NCBI RefSeq assembly: GCF_001746295.1
Contig: NZ_MJAH01000016.1
Coordinates: 93,178 to 157,177 of the forward strand
Direction of reading: 5' to 3'
Source of the DNA: Streptomyces sp. LUP47B
GTDB taxonomy: Bacteria > Actinomycetota > Actinomycetes > Streptomycetales > Streptomycetaceae
DNA: 64,000 bases
In this document: positions 44,867 to 52,919 of the stretch, in pieces
Position numbering within the stretch: the stretch's first letter is position 1
How the letters are laid out: each line of letters opens with the position of its first letter
Notes under the pieces: generated by a model
Told to the model about the DNA's origin: nothing
The model's input: the letters and a program-made list of their open reading frames with translations, nothing else
Databases searched by the model: none
Position numbers and translations under genes: made by a program

Positions 44867-45715
44867 TCAGGGGCGCGGCACGAACTTCGTGACCATCTCA
44901 CCGATCCCGTCGATCTCGCTGCGCACTTCGTCCCCGGGTGAGAGGAACCGCGGCGGCTTCCGGCCGATACCCACACCTGACGGAGTCCCGGTGAAGATCA
45001 GGTCTCCGGGCAACAAGGTGACCACGTTGGACAGGTACTCGATCAGGAAGGGAATGGGGAACACGAAGTCATCGGTCCGCCCGTCCTGCACCAGTTCGCC
45101 GTTCACCCAGCAGCGCAGGCCGAGATCGTGCGGATCTCCCACTTCGTCCATCGTGGCCAGAACCGGGCCGATGGGCGAGAACCCCTTGAACGACTTGCCC
45201 AGACCGTGCTGCGGGTTGTCCTGCGGGCGGATCTGGACGTCTCGGTCGCTGACATCCTGACCGACGGTGAAGCCGGCCACCGCGTCCCACGCGTCGGCTG
45301 CTGCGATGTGGTGACCGCCCTTACCGATCACCACGACCAGCTCGACCTCCCAGTCGACCTTGGGGCCGGTGATTTCAACCTCCGCCCCCGGCCCTGTGAC
45401 CGAGCTCGGGAACTTGGTGAACACCATCGGCACATCCGGAACGCCCCAGCCCAGTTCCTCCGCGTGCGAACGGTAATTGAGGCCCAGGACGAAGACCTGC
45501 GGCGGTGCCGGGCTCGGCGCGTAGAGCTCATCCGGATCGAGTGTGCTGGTGAACGCCTCGTCCCGCTGGGCCGACGCCCACTTCGTGACGTCGGCCCAGC
45601 GGGCGTAGGCCTCGGTGGGATCTGCCGGCAATTGGCCCCCGCTTGCCTTACCGACGTCCAAGGTGCTGGTGCCCCGGACCACGTGGAGCCGACCTGCGAG
45701 GTTGGCGAACTTCAT
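44867..45715 (-). CDS. FAH family hydrolase 3
   Basis: A 282-residue FAH-fold protein. V-L-G-L-N-Y-R-S-H-A-E-E opens the domain; metal ligands are the two Glu in D-W-E-V-E-L and the Asp in D-V-S-D-R-D; F-T-G-T-P-S-G-V-G-I is the closing motif. This short form is typical of acylpyruvase, oxaloacetate decarboxylase or ureidoglycolate lyase-like enzymes. Operator G lies 85 bp upstream, so it belongs to the LacI regulon. It shares only family features with FAH 2. Confidence 0.92.
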   Translation of the reverse strand: MKFANLAGRLHVVRGTSTLDVGKASGGQLPADPTEAYARWADVTKWASAQRDEAFTSTLDPDELYAPSPAPPQVFVLGLNYRSHAEELGWGVPDVPMVFTKFPSSVTGPGAEVEITGPKVDWEVELVVVIGKGGHHIAAADAWDAVAGFTVGQDVSDRDVQIRPQDNPQHGLGKSFKGFSPIGPVLATMDEVGDPHDLGLRCWVNGELVQDGRTDDFVFPIPFLIEYLSNVVTLLPGDLIFTGTPSGVGIGRKPPRFLSPGDEVRSEIDGIGEMVTKFVPRP

Positions 45716-45799
45716 GAGGGTCTCCTCTGCGACCGCCTGGAATTAGGGAGGGCCCGACACTCGCTGTCGACAGCGGAACATGCGGGGCTTGGCCTCCCA

Positions 45800-45815
45800 A
45801 TGCCAACGATAGCAT
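45800..45815. promoter_or_regulatory. LacI-type operator G
   Basis: ATGCCAACGATAGCAT, 85 bp before FAH 3. A possible minus-strand -10 (TAGCTA, 45821-45816) touches it. Confidence 0.78.
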
Positions 45816-45869
45816 TAGCTAGCGTGATCGGGCTGTGGACATCCAAGGGAACAACCGCCCCGGGTTGGT

Positions 45870-46140
45870 CACCGCCGGCGTCTCACCGAGCAGTCGGCTC
45901 TCCCGGCCCAAGCGGGGGTTCACGGAGCACCGGACGGGCATGCCCATGGCTAGTCGGCACCCGCACAGGATGCCGCAGTCGCACCGGGCGATGTCGTTCG
46001 ACCGGCCGTCGCGGACCTTGTTGGCGTACTCGGGTCGGCCAGCAACTGACGGGCGAACATCATGGCGTCGGCATGCCCTTCCGCGAAGACCCACCCCGGG
46101 GCGCCTTCGAGTGGCTGGCGGCGCCCGCCTTTGCTGTTCT
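45870..46140 (-). pseudogene. Old-yellow-enzyme (enoate reductase type) C-terminal fragment
   Basis: Minus-strand frames read G-W-V-F-A-E-G-H-A-D-A-M-M-F-A-R-Q-L-L-A-D, then after a shift P-E-Y-A-N-K-V-R-D-G-R, then I-A-R-C-D-C-G-I-L-C-G-C-R and P-V-R-C-S-V-N-P-R-L-G-R-E. This is the FMN/4Fe-4S junction of 2,4-dienoyl-CoA reductase-type enzymes. Only about 90 residues remain, fused to a resolvase fragment. Confidence 0.6.
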
Positions 46141-46265
46141 TGGCCACGGCTGCACGCAGTCCGTCGTAGGTCAGCTCGCGCTGGAGTTCGTCGGCGGCGG
46201 CGAGGGTCTGCACCATGAACTTCACGGTGGACAGCAGCTCCCCGGTGTGCGCGGGTGGCGTGGGG
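46140..46265 (-). pseudogene. Serine recombinase (resolvase) fragment
   Basis: The minus-strand frame T-G-E-L-L-S-T-V-K-F-M-V-Q-T-L-A-A-A-D-E-L-Q-R-E-L and K-G-G-R-R matches the E-helix and arm of resolvase/invertase proteins. About 40 residues remain. Confidence 0.55.
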
Positions 46266-46289
46266 CGGCCGAGGACGGGTAGGGCACGC

Positions 46290-46752
46290 CACCCGGCTGC
46301 GGCTGATGAGCCTCAACCAGCAGGTCGCCGAGCTCGACGAGAAGAACATCGAGGCACGGTTTCGCGACCACCACGCCTTCGACGTGATCACCAGCATGCC
46401 CGGCCTGGGCATCATCCTCGGCGCCGAGTTCCTGGCCGCCACCGGCGGCGACATGACGGCCTTCGGCACCGCCGACCGCCTCGCCGGCTTCGGAGGCGTC
46501 GCCCCGGTGCCCCGCGACTCCGGGAAGACCAGCGGCAACCTACGGCGCCCGCAGCGATACACTTGCCGCCTTCAACGCGTCTTCTGCACCTCGGCGTTGT
46601 TCAGCATCCGACACTGCGATGAGTCGTGTCGGTTCTACGACCGCAAACACTCCGAGGGCAAGCGCCACACCCAGGCCGCCCTCGCTTTCGCCCGCCGCCG
46701 CGTCAACGTCCTCTCTGGGCACTCCTACGCGACGGACGGAGCTACGAACTGA
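46290..46752 (+). pseudogene. IS110 family transposase C-terminal remnant
   Basis: I-T-S-M-P-G-L-G-I-I-L-G-A-E-F-L-A and G-F-G-G-V-A-P-V-P-R-D-S-G are the transposase_20 (helix-hairpin-helix) domain of IS110 enzymes, and the helical tail with H-T-Q-A-A-L-A-F-A-R follows. The N-terminal DEDD domain is absent. It lies just right of the resolvase fragment. Confidence 0.8.
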
Positions 46753-46824
46753 TGCCATCCACTGCTCACACCACTTGACAGACCGCATTAGGAATCACTG
46801 GGTGATGAGCCCGGGCCGCGGGGG

Positions 46825-48111
46825 TCAGCGACGGAAGGAAAAGGCAGACCAGCCGGTGAACGCCGCCTCGCTGCCAAGCGCCTCCTCGATGCGAAGGACT
46901 TCGTTCCACTTCGCCATGCGTTCGGAGCGGGTGAACGACCCCACCTTCAGCTGGCCGGCGTCCCAGCCCACACTGAGGTGGGCAATGGTGACGTCCTCGC
47001 TCTCCCCGGAACGCGCCGACACGATCGTGCTGAACCCGGCCTCCTTGCCGGCACTGAGCGCCGCCAGCGCATCGGTGATGGTGCCCGCTTGGTTCGGCTT
47101 GACCAGGACGGCGTTCGCTGTCCCGTCAGCCGCCGCCGTCTCGACCCGGTAGGCGTTGGTGACGAGGAAGTCGTCGCCGATCACCTGGCAGCGGTCGCCG
47201 TAGCGCTGGGTGAACTCGCGCATGCCGTCGGGGTCGTCCTCACCGACGGGGTCCTCGACGGAGAGGATCGGGTACTGCTCGATCCATGTGCCGAGCAGGT
47301 CGATCAACTCGTCGGTACCCATGCTCCGGTCGTCCAGCGCCAACCGGTAGTGGCCGGCCGTGCCGAACTGCGAGGCCGCGATGTCCAGCGAGATGCCGAC
47401 CTGAGTGGAAGGCCGGAATCCCGCAGCCTCGATGGCCAGGGTCAGCGCCTCCAGCGCTTCCTCGTTGGAGGCGAAGTCCGGCCAGAAGCCGCCCTCGTCG
47501 GCGACACCGCCGCTCTTGCCCGCCTTGCGCATCAGACTGCCCGTGGCCCGGTGGATCTCCGCTGTCCAGTCCAGGGCCTCGGAGAAGCTGGTCGCCGCCG
47601 GGCATACGACCATGAAGTCCTGTACGTCGACTCGGCGGTCCGCGTGCGCCCCGCCGCCGAAGATTTGGATCTCGGGCAGCGGGATCCGCACCGGTGCGCC
47701 GCCCGACAGGTGCAGCCACAGTGGGTTTCCCGAGGCTGCCGCCGCCGCGTGGAGCACGGCCATGGATGTCGCCACGATCGCGTTGCCGCCGAGTCGGCCG
47801 AGGTCGTCGGTCCCGTCGAGTTTCACCAACAGCCGGTCCACGGACTGCTGATCGGCCGCGTCCTGACCCTGGAGTGCCGAGGCGATCTCCCCGTTGACCG
47901 AACCGACCGCCCGACGGACGTCCAGCCCGCCGTACCCTCTGCCGCCGTCCCGCAGGTCCACCGCCTCACCGCGGCCTGTCGAGGCCCCGGCCGGCGCGAT
48001 GGCCCGGCCTACCGCCCCTCCGGCGAGGTGCACCTCGGCCTCGACGGTCGGCCTGCCCCGTGAGTCCCACACCCTGCGGCCGTACAGCCGAGCTATCCGC
48101 GAGTCTGTCAT
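46825..48111 (-). CDS. Enolase-superfamily protein 2 with altered active site
   Basis: A 428-residue enolase homologue. Retained: S44, H156, E206, metal ligands D243, E286 and D313, K338 as base, R367-S368 and K389. As in protein 1, the Q-E-F Glu is D165 and the S-H-R-S-G His is A366. The two copies differ widely elsewhere, so the shared changes are probably functional, not recent duplication noise. ATG 48111 begins the family N-terminus; upstream in-frame codons lack homology. Operator H lies about 180 bp upstream, back to back with operator I of the kinase side. Confidence 0.9.
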   Translation of the reverse strand: MTDSRIARLYGRRVWDSRGRPTVEAEVHLAGGAVGRAIAPAGASTGRGEAVDLRDGGRGYGGLDVRRAVGSVNGEIASALQGQDAADQQSVDRLLVKLDGTDDLGRLGGNAIVATSMAVLHAAAAASGNPLWLHLSGGAPVRIPLPEIQIFGGGAHADRRVDVQDFMVVCPAATSFSEALDWTAEIHRATGSLMRKAGKSGGVADEGGFWPDFASNEEALEALTLAIEAAGFRPSTQVGISLDIAASQFGTAGHYRLALDDRSMGTDELIDLLGTWIEQYPILSVEDPVGEDDPDGMREFTQRYGDRCQVIGDDFLVTNAYRVETAAADGTANAVLVKPNQAGTITDALAALSAGKEAGFSTIVSARSGESEDVTIAHLSVGWDAGQLKVGSFTRSERMAKWNEVLRIEEALGSEAAFTGWSAFSFRR

Positions 48112-48289
48112 GGCGGTGCAACCTTTCGGAGTATGGATGATCACCGTGCTGTCCGTGCCGCCTGGAGAGCGCGTCTGCGGTGGCTGGCCGGTGCCGTCGA
48201 GGAGCATCCGGCGATCGGCTATGTCCAGGGCGTCCCGGCCGGGGTTCGGAAGTGGGGGAGCGTCAATGAGGGACACACACTCATTGTCT

Positions 48290-48305
48290 ATGCTAACGAT
48301 AGCCT
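48290..48305. promoter_or_regulatory. LacI-type operator H
   Basis: ATGCTAACGATAGCCT before enolase-like gene 2. On the minus strand, TTGACG (48336-48331) lies 25 bp upstream of it, the spacing seen at operators A and F. Confidence 0.78.
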
Positions 48306-48404
48306 AAGGTTGGACACGTGCGACCGACTTCGTCAAGGGGCCGTGCGGCACCGGCAGGAAGCTCTCGGGAAACCCCAGGAGTAGGTGCCTTTGGAGGGAA
48401 GTGC

Positions 48405-48420
48405 GTGCTATCGTTTGCAT
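48405..48420. promoter_or_regulatory. LacI-type operator I
   Basis: GTGCTATCGTTTGCAT, 115 bp from operator H centre to centre, heading the truncated dehydrogenase and kinase genes. Confidence 0.78.
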
Positions 48421-48439
48421 TGTGCGGTTCCGGTCGACC

Positions 48440-48498
48440 CCGATGGACCCACGCCCCTGGAAAGACGGACAGCACAGGGCACGGCGTGGGTCCATCGG
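48440..48498. repeat. Long perfect hairpin in the leader after operator I
   Basis: CCGATGGACCCACGCC (48440-48455) and GGCGTGGGTCCATCGG (48483-48498) form a 16-bp perfect stem with a 27-base loop. No T-run follows. It may be an attenuator, an RNA-stability element or a relic of an IS end. Confidence 0.55.
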
Positions 48499-48651
48499 CC
48501 GGAGGGCTACCCGACAGGACTCACCCGATGCACCAGGAAGTGCCAGCTTCTTGCGGCCGGGCGGCACGGGTGCTGTTCGTGGCTCAGCTTTTGCCCTGAC
48601 CGGCCAGGCCCCCGGGTCGCCGATCGCACCAACTCTGTGAGGACGACTGCC

Positions 48652-48950
48652 ATGACACCACCGAGCCCGCACCGTGCTCCTCACCGACTACGCCTGGCCC
48701 GACGACACCGTGGAACGATCGGTCCTCGAGAGCGCGGGCCTCATCCTCGTGAGCGGCCCCGCCGAGCCGACGAGCGCCGAGGCCGTTGCGGAACTCGTGG
48801 AGGAACACCGGCCCGCAGGGATTCTTACGTGCTGGGCCCCGGTCTCCGCCACCGCGCTGTCGGCCTCTCCGAACCTCAGGATCGTGGCCAGACTCGGCGT
48901 GGACCCGGACGACATCGCCCTGGGACCGAGCCCCGCAGCACGACGTCTCC
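48652..48950 (+). pseudogene. Truncated D-2-hydroxyacid dehydrogenase paralogue
   Basis: The frame V-L-L-T-D-Y-A-W-P-D-D and I-L-T-C-W-A-P-V-S-A-T matches the first 85 residues of the dehydrogenase at 42364-43356, ending after V-A-R-L-G-V. ATG 48652 is one base out of frame with it. The NAD-binding and catalytic halves are gone. It indicates that the dehydrogenase/enolase unit was duplicated and one dehydrogenase lost. Confidence 0.75.
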
Positions 48951-49031
48951 GAGCTGTGCCGCCGGCTGCCGGTCCGGCCGGGGCGCGAGCCGACCTCCGG
49001 CCCACCGGGCGACAGAAAGGACAGGCCCGTC

Positions 49032-50069
49032 ATGAGTGCCGCGCCCGAACCCGCGCTGACCGATTTCCTGCTGGCCCAAGAGCTGGCAGCGCCCGACGAG
49101 ACCGCGCTGTGGACGCCCCTGGCCGGCGGTGTCTCCTCCGATCTGTGGCGCGTGGACCTGCCCGGCCGTTCCTTGTGCGTCAAACGTGCCCTGGCGAAAC
49201 TCAAGGTCGCGGCGGACTGGCAGGCCCCCGTGTCACGCAACGCCACCGAGTGGGCTTGGATGCGGTTCGCGGTACGGCACCGGCCCGACAGCGTGCCGCG
49301 CCTTCTGGCGCACGATCCCGAGGCCGGACTCTTCGCCATGGATTATCTGCCACCGCGGGACTACTCCGTGTGGAAGGCCCAGTTGCTGGCGGGCGACGTA
49401 CGCCGGGAGACGGCGATGGCCGTCGGAGAGGTACTCGGCACACTGCATGCCGCGAGCGCCGGCGACGACACGCTGGCCGAACTGTTCGCGACCGACACGA
49501 ACTTCCACGCCCTGCGCATCGAGCCGTACTTGCTCGCCACGGCCGCGGCACACCCTGGTCTCAGCGAGGTGTTCCAGAGCCTTGCCGACCGCACGGCTGC
49601 CACGCATCTGGCCCTGGTCCATGGCGATGTCAGCCCCAAGAACATCCTTGTAGGCCCCTCTGGCCCGGTGCTGCTCGACGCCGAGTGCGCCTGGTACGGC
49701 GATCCCGCATTCGATCTGGCGTTCTGTGTCAGCCATCTGCTCCTGAAGAGCCTGCTGTTGTCCGAACGCCGTGACGCTCTCCTGCAGTCGGGCGGCGACC
49801 TGTGCGCGCAGTACCTCCGGCATGTCGGCTGGGAGCCGCAGGCCGCCCTCCAGGAGCGGGTCGCGGCACTGCTGCCCGCGCTGCTCCTGGCGCGCGTGGA
49901 CGGCAAGTCCCCGGTGGAGTACCTGACGGAGGAGAGTCAGAAGGCGTTCGTTCGCAAGGTGGCGGCCGCCCTGTTGCGTGCCCCCGGTCGCACGGTGGAA
50001 GAGGTGCTGGAGCACTGGCGGTGGGCCTTGGAACAGCACGTCGCCCAGGGACCCGCACAACGGGCGTAG
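49032..50069 (+). CDS. APH-fold kinase of the LacI regulon
   Basis: A 345-residue aminoglycoside phosphotransferase/choline kinase-fold enzyme. K51 is the likely ATP-binding Lys, H197-G198-D199 with N204 form the Brenner catalytic loop (V-H-G-D-V-S-P-K-N-I-L), and D216 in L-L-D-A-E-C binds Mg. Members phosphorylate small alcohols such as homoserine, choline or methylthioribose. ATG 49032 follows AAAGGA. Its placement with enolase homologues and hydroxyacid dehydrogenases suggests a 2-hydroxy acid as substrate (inference); antibiotic resistance is a less likely role. Confidence 0.88.
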   Translation: MSAAPEPALTDFLLAQELAAPDETALWTPLAGGVSSDLWRVDLPGRSLCVKRALAKLKVAADWQAPVSRNATEWAWMRFAVRHRPDSVPRLLAHDPEAGLFAMDYLPPRDYSVWKAQLLAGDVRRETAMAVGEVLGTLHAASAGDDTLAELFATDTNFHALRIEPYLLATAAAHPGLSEVFQSLADRTAATHLALVHGDVSPKNILVGPSGPVLLDAECAWYGDPAFDLAFCVSHLLLKSLLLSERRDALLQSGGDLCAQYLRHVGWEPQAALQERVAALLPALLLARVDGKSPVEYLTEESQKAFVRKVAAALLRAPGRTVEEVLEHWRWALEQHVAQGPAQRA

Positions 50070-50328
50070 ACGAGCTGACGAGCTCCGCCACTTGCGGCAG
50101 CTCAGGAGTCGCTCGGCCCGGAAAGCGGCCCGGCCGTCGTCGGGAGCGCGTCGGGGGCCCCAGTTCGTCCGTGAACCGGGCTCCCCGGAGGTCTCAAGGA
50201 GCCCCGCCGGTGCCACATATTCAATCCCGGTGTTCAGCCTGGCCCTCCGCCAGAACTGAGCTGACCCCGGATTCGTGGAGTCCCTGAAGCCAGGCTTATG
50301 GTCCTGGCCCGAAGGAAAACCACGAGCA

Positions 50329-50631
50329 GTGCCAGCACCACGCAAATACCCGGACGAGCTCTGCGAGCGGGCCGTCCGCGAAGTCCGCACCACCGGCCGC
50401 CCGATCGCGCATGTCGCCAAGGACCTGGGCATCCACTGCGCGGCTGGGGTCCGCCGGGCCGAGGCAGACGCCGGGGAACGCGACGACCGGCTGACCACCG
50501 CGGAACACGAGGAGTTGAAGCAACTTCGCCAAGAAGTAGCGGAGTTGAGGCGGGCGAACGAGATCCTCAAAGCGGCGAGTGCGCTTTTTGCCCAGGAGCT
50601 CGACCGTCCCCGGACGAGGCCGACCAAGTGA
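50329..50631 (+). CDS. IS3 orfA (copy 1)
   Basis: About 100 residues with an HTH (Y-P-D-E-L-C-E-R-A-V-R-E, P-I-A-H-V-A-K-D-L-G-I) and a leucine zipper (L-K-Q-L-R-Q-E-V-A-E-L-R-R-A-N-E-I-L-K). GTG 50329 is the likely start. The stop overlaps the orfB GTG (GTGA). Confidence 0.8.
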   Translation: MPAPRKYPDELCERAVREVRTTGRPIAHVAKDLGIHCAAGVRRAEADAGERDDRLTTAEHEELKQLRQEVAELRRANEILKAASALFAQELDRPRTRPTK

Positions 50632-51150
50632 TCGACAGCCTGAAGGAAGACGACTTCGGGGTCGGGCCCGTATGCCGGGTGCTCGGCTGGTCCGAGTCCG
50701 CCTACTACGCCCGCAAGAAGCGGCCGAAGTCCGCGCGCCGGCTCCGTGACGAGCAGCTCATGCCACTGATCCAGCAGGTTCACGCGGAGTCGGGCGGCAC
50801 CTATGGGGCCCGGCGGATCACCCGCGCGCTGCGGCGCAAGGGCGTCGTCGTGGCCCGCTGCACCGTCGAGCGGCTGATGGACGAGCTAGGCCTGGAGGAC
50901 GTGATCCGCGGGCAGCGGCGGCGGACCACCGTGGCGGAGCCGTCGGCGCCCCGCCCGCCGGACCTGGTCGACCGCGACTTCACCGCTTCGCGGCCGGATC
51001 AGCTGTGGGTGGCGGATATGAACGTATGTGCGTACCTGGTCTGGGTCGGCGTACGTGGCGTTCGTCCTGGACGTGTACTCGCGGATGATCGTCGGCTGGC
51101 AGGTCGCGAACCACAAGCGGACCGAACTGCCGTTGGACGCCCTGCGGCCA
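50628..51150 (+). pseudogene. IS3 orfB (copy 1), interrupted
   Basis: F-G-V-G-P-V-C-R-V-L-G-W, G-T-Y-G-A-R-R-I-T-R-A-L and L-W-V-A-D-M (first catalytic Asp) are clear. A frameshift near 51030 follows; F-V-L-D-V-Y-S-R-M-I-V-G-W is in the next frame and the gene stops at the IS30 junction. Confidence 0.8.
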
Positions 51151-51400
51151 TGACACGCCGACCGCCAACGACGCCTCCACCGTCGTGACCCCCGTGGCGA
51201 TCAGCCGCCAGAACTGGCGCTGCACGACTCGAGACGGATCAGGCCGCCCCGGCGAACGCATCGCCGGCCGCAACGCATGATCAGCGCGCCACTGCCGACG
51301 CCGACCCTCCGGAACATCGCTGGTCTTCAAACTCCAGTCCGCCGTGGCCACGTCGCACACCTCCGAGATCAAAGTGTTGCGACGACCAGTTGAATTCACC
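51150..51400 (-). pseudogene. IS30 family transposase N-terminal fragment and end
   Basis: The minus-strand frame reads A-M-R-S-P-G-R-P-D-P-S-R, Q-F-W-R-L-I-A-T-G-V-T-T-V-E-A-S-L-A-V-G-V-S, as in IS30 HTH regions. The end around 51372-51396 (GTGTTGCGACGACCAG) is probably its terminal repeat, which joins the IS3 copy 2 frame. Confidence 0.5.
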
Positions 51401-52375
51401 CTGCGAGCCGTGATCGGTGTGCATCACCGCTCCGGCAAGGCTGCCGCGGGTCCGCTCCGCGGCACCGAGGGCGTCGACGACGAGCTCGGTGCGCATGTGG
51501 TCGGCGATCGCCCAGCCCGCCAGGCGGCGCGAACACAGATCGATGACAGTCGCGAGATAGCAGAATCTCCCGCTGCCGACGTTCAAGTACGTGATGTCGC
51601 CGACGTACTTCGTGTTCACCGCGGTCGCGGTGAAGTCGCGGCCGATCAGGTCCGGCGCCTTCGGCGCGGCCGCGTCCGCGATGGTGGTGCGGTGCCGGCG
51701 CCGCAGGCGTACTCCTTCGATTCCGATGGTCCGCATGATCCTCGCGACACGCTTGTGGTTGACTACCTGCCCGCCCTCGTCACGTAGCTCGGCGGTGACC
51801 CTCGGGGAACCGTAGGTACCGTCAGATTCCTTGTGGACCTTGCGTATCCGGGCCGCCAGGCGGTCGTCGGCGGCCTGACGGGCCGCACGGGCCGGGGCGG
51901 TGCGGCGCCAGTAGTAGAAGCTCGAGCGGGCGATGCCCAGGATGTCGCAGAGCCGCTTGACGCCGAACCGGCGCTGGTGATCTTCAACGAACTGGCAGCG
52001 GTTCACCAGCGCGTCTCCCCTGCGAAATACCGGGCCGCCTTACGGAGAATGTCCCGCTCCTCCTCCAGCTCGCGGATCCTCTTGCGTGCGGCGGCCAGCT
52101 CCGCCTGAACCGCGTCACCGCCAGCCTGCGGCGCCGCCGCAGGCGCGGAGTGCGCACCAAGCCGGCGTCCGTCGGCGGCCCGAATCCAGTTCCGCAGCGT
52201 CTCGGTGTTCACGCCCAGATCAGCAGCAACCGACTTGATCGTCGCTCCCGGACGGGACCGGTACAACGCGACCGCGTCCACTTTGAACTCGGCGGGGTAG
52301 TGCTTCATCCCCACAGGGACTCCGTTCTCCTGGACCATCAAGATCCAAGTCTCTCCGGTGTCCAAGATCCGGGGT
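51400..52375 (-). mobile_element. IS3 element (copy 2), 3' truncated
   Basis: orfA is intact from ATG 52308 to 52003 (K-H-Y-P-A-E-F-K-V-D-A-V, helix D-L-G-V-N-T-E-T-L-R-N-W, coiled coil E-L-E-E-E-R-D-I-L-R-K). orfB starts at 52006, carries Y-G-S-P-R-V-T-A-E-L and V-G-D-I-T-Y-L (first Asp), and after H-T-D-H-G-S-Q (second Asp) runs into the IS30 end, losing the final Glu. The element is inactive. Confidence 0.8.
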
Positions 52376-52376
52376 C

Positions 52377-52473
52377 AGGGCCCCGGCTCCACTCCGCCCT
52401 CGACTACGTACCGCCCGCCGAGTACGAACGCGACTGGTGGCGACAACAGGAAGCCACCCCGCAGTCCGCCTGA
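52377..52473 (+). pseudogene. IS3 orfB tail (copy 1)
   Basis: R-L-H-S-A-L-D-Y-V-P-P-A-E-Y-E is the C-terminal signature of IS3 orfB proteins, in the same orientation as copy 1. Confidence 0.7.
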
Positions 52474-52505
52474 AACAAGATCACCGGACCCTACGAGACT
52501 CGGGG

Positions 52506-52919
52506 CAGCTCAGCGAGGGCGTGGCCGTGGACTGGTACTACCTGTAAACCCAGCTTTGCCCGCAGGAATCGGTGGACTGGCGCGTCGGGCGTCGAGCCAC
52601 CGGCGCCAGGCCCACGGCCTGGCGCCGTCCTGGCGCCCGGCGTGAAAACCATCCTCACCGAGGACCACCAGGACGTCGCGAAGGTCATGGAACAGATGGT
52701 GGCCGCTGCTGTGGGCCAGGCCCTGGATACGCGTCCCACACCCGGTGCACCTCTGGTGCGCACACCACGGTCGTCGGCGCGCATGGGGCGCGCGGCAGTC
52801 GTCGTAGTGCGACAGATCTTCGTGCCAGCGGCGACCAGCGTCTGCTCGACGACGTCCAGAGCGTGTGCGGTCGACGGGGCAGCTCCGGTCCTCGGCCCCA
52901 CACCGCAACGCGGAGCTGC
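52506..52919. other. Stretch without recognisable gene
   Basis: About 410 bases between the nested IS3 block and the reductase stop. Open frames exist on both strands but none shows a family motif. It may be IS debris. Confidence 0.4.

Larger units (their letters stand above)
50261..52505 (+). mobile_element. IS3 element (copy 1) interrupted by IS30 and IS3 (copy 2) sequences
   Basis: Copy 1 begins TGACCCCGGATTCG at 50261, with orfA and the first two thirds of orfB on the plus strand. At about 51150 its frame is broken by IS30-like DNA, and the orfB tail reappears on the plus strand at 52377-52473, followed by a related end near 52500. Between lie an IS30 fragment and a minus-strand IS3 copy whose end reads TGACCCCGGATC. 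Bases 50070-50260 hold no gene. Confidence 0.7.

Noticed and set aside
49032..50069. Aminoglycoside resistance gene
   Set aside because: The fold is shared by many metabolic kinases, and the LacI operator and neighbours suggest catabolism, so resistance is only an alternative.
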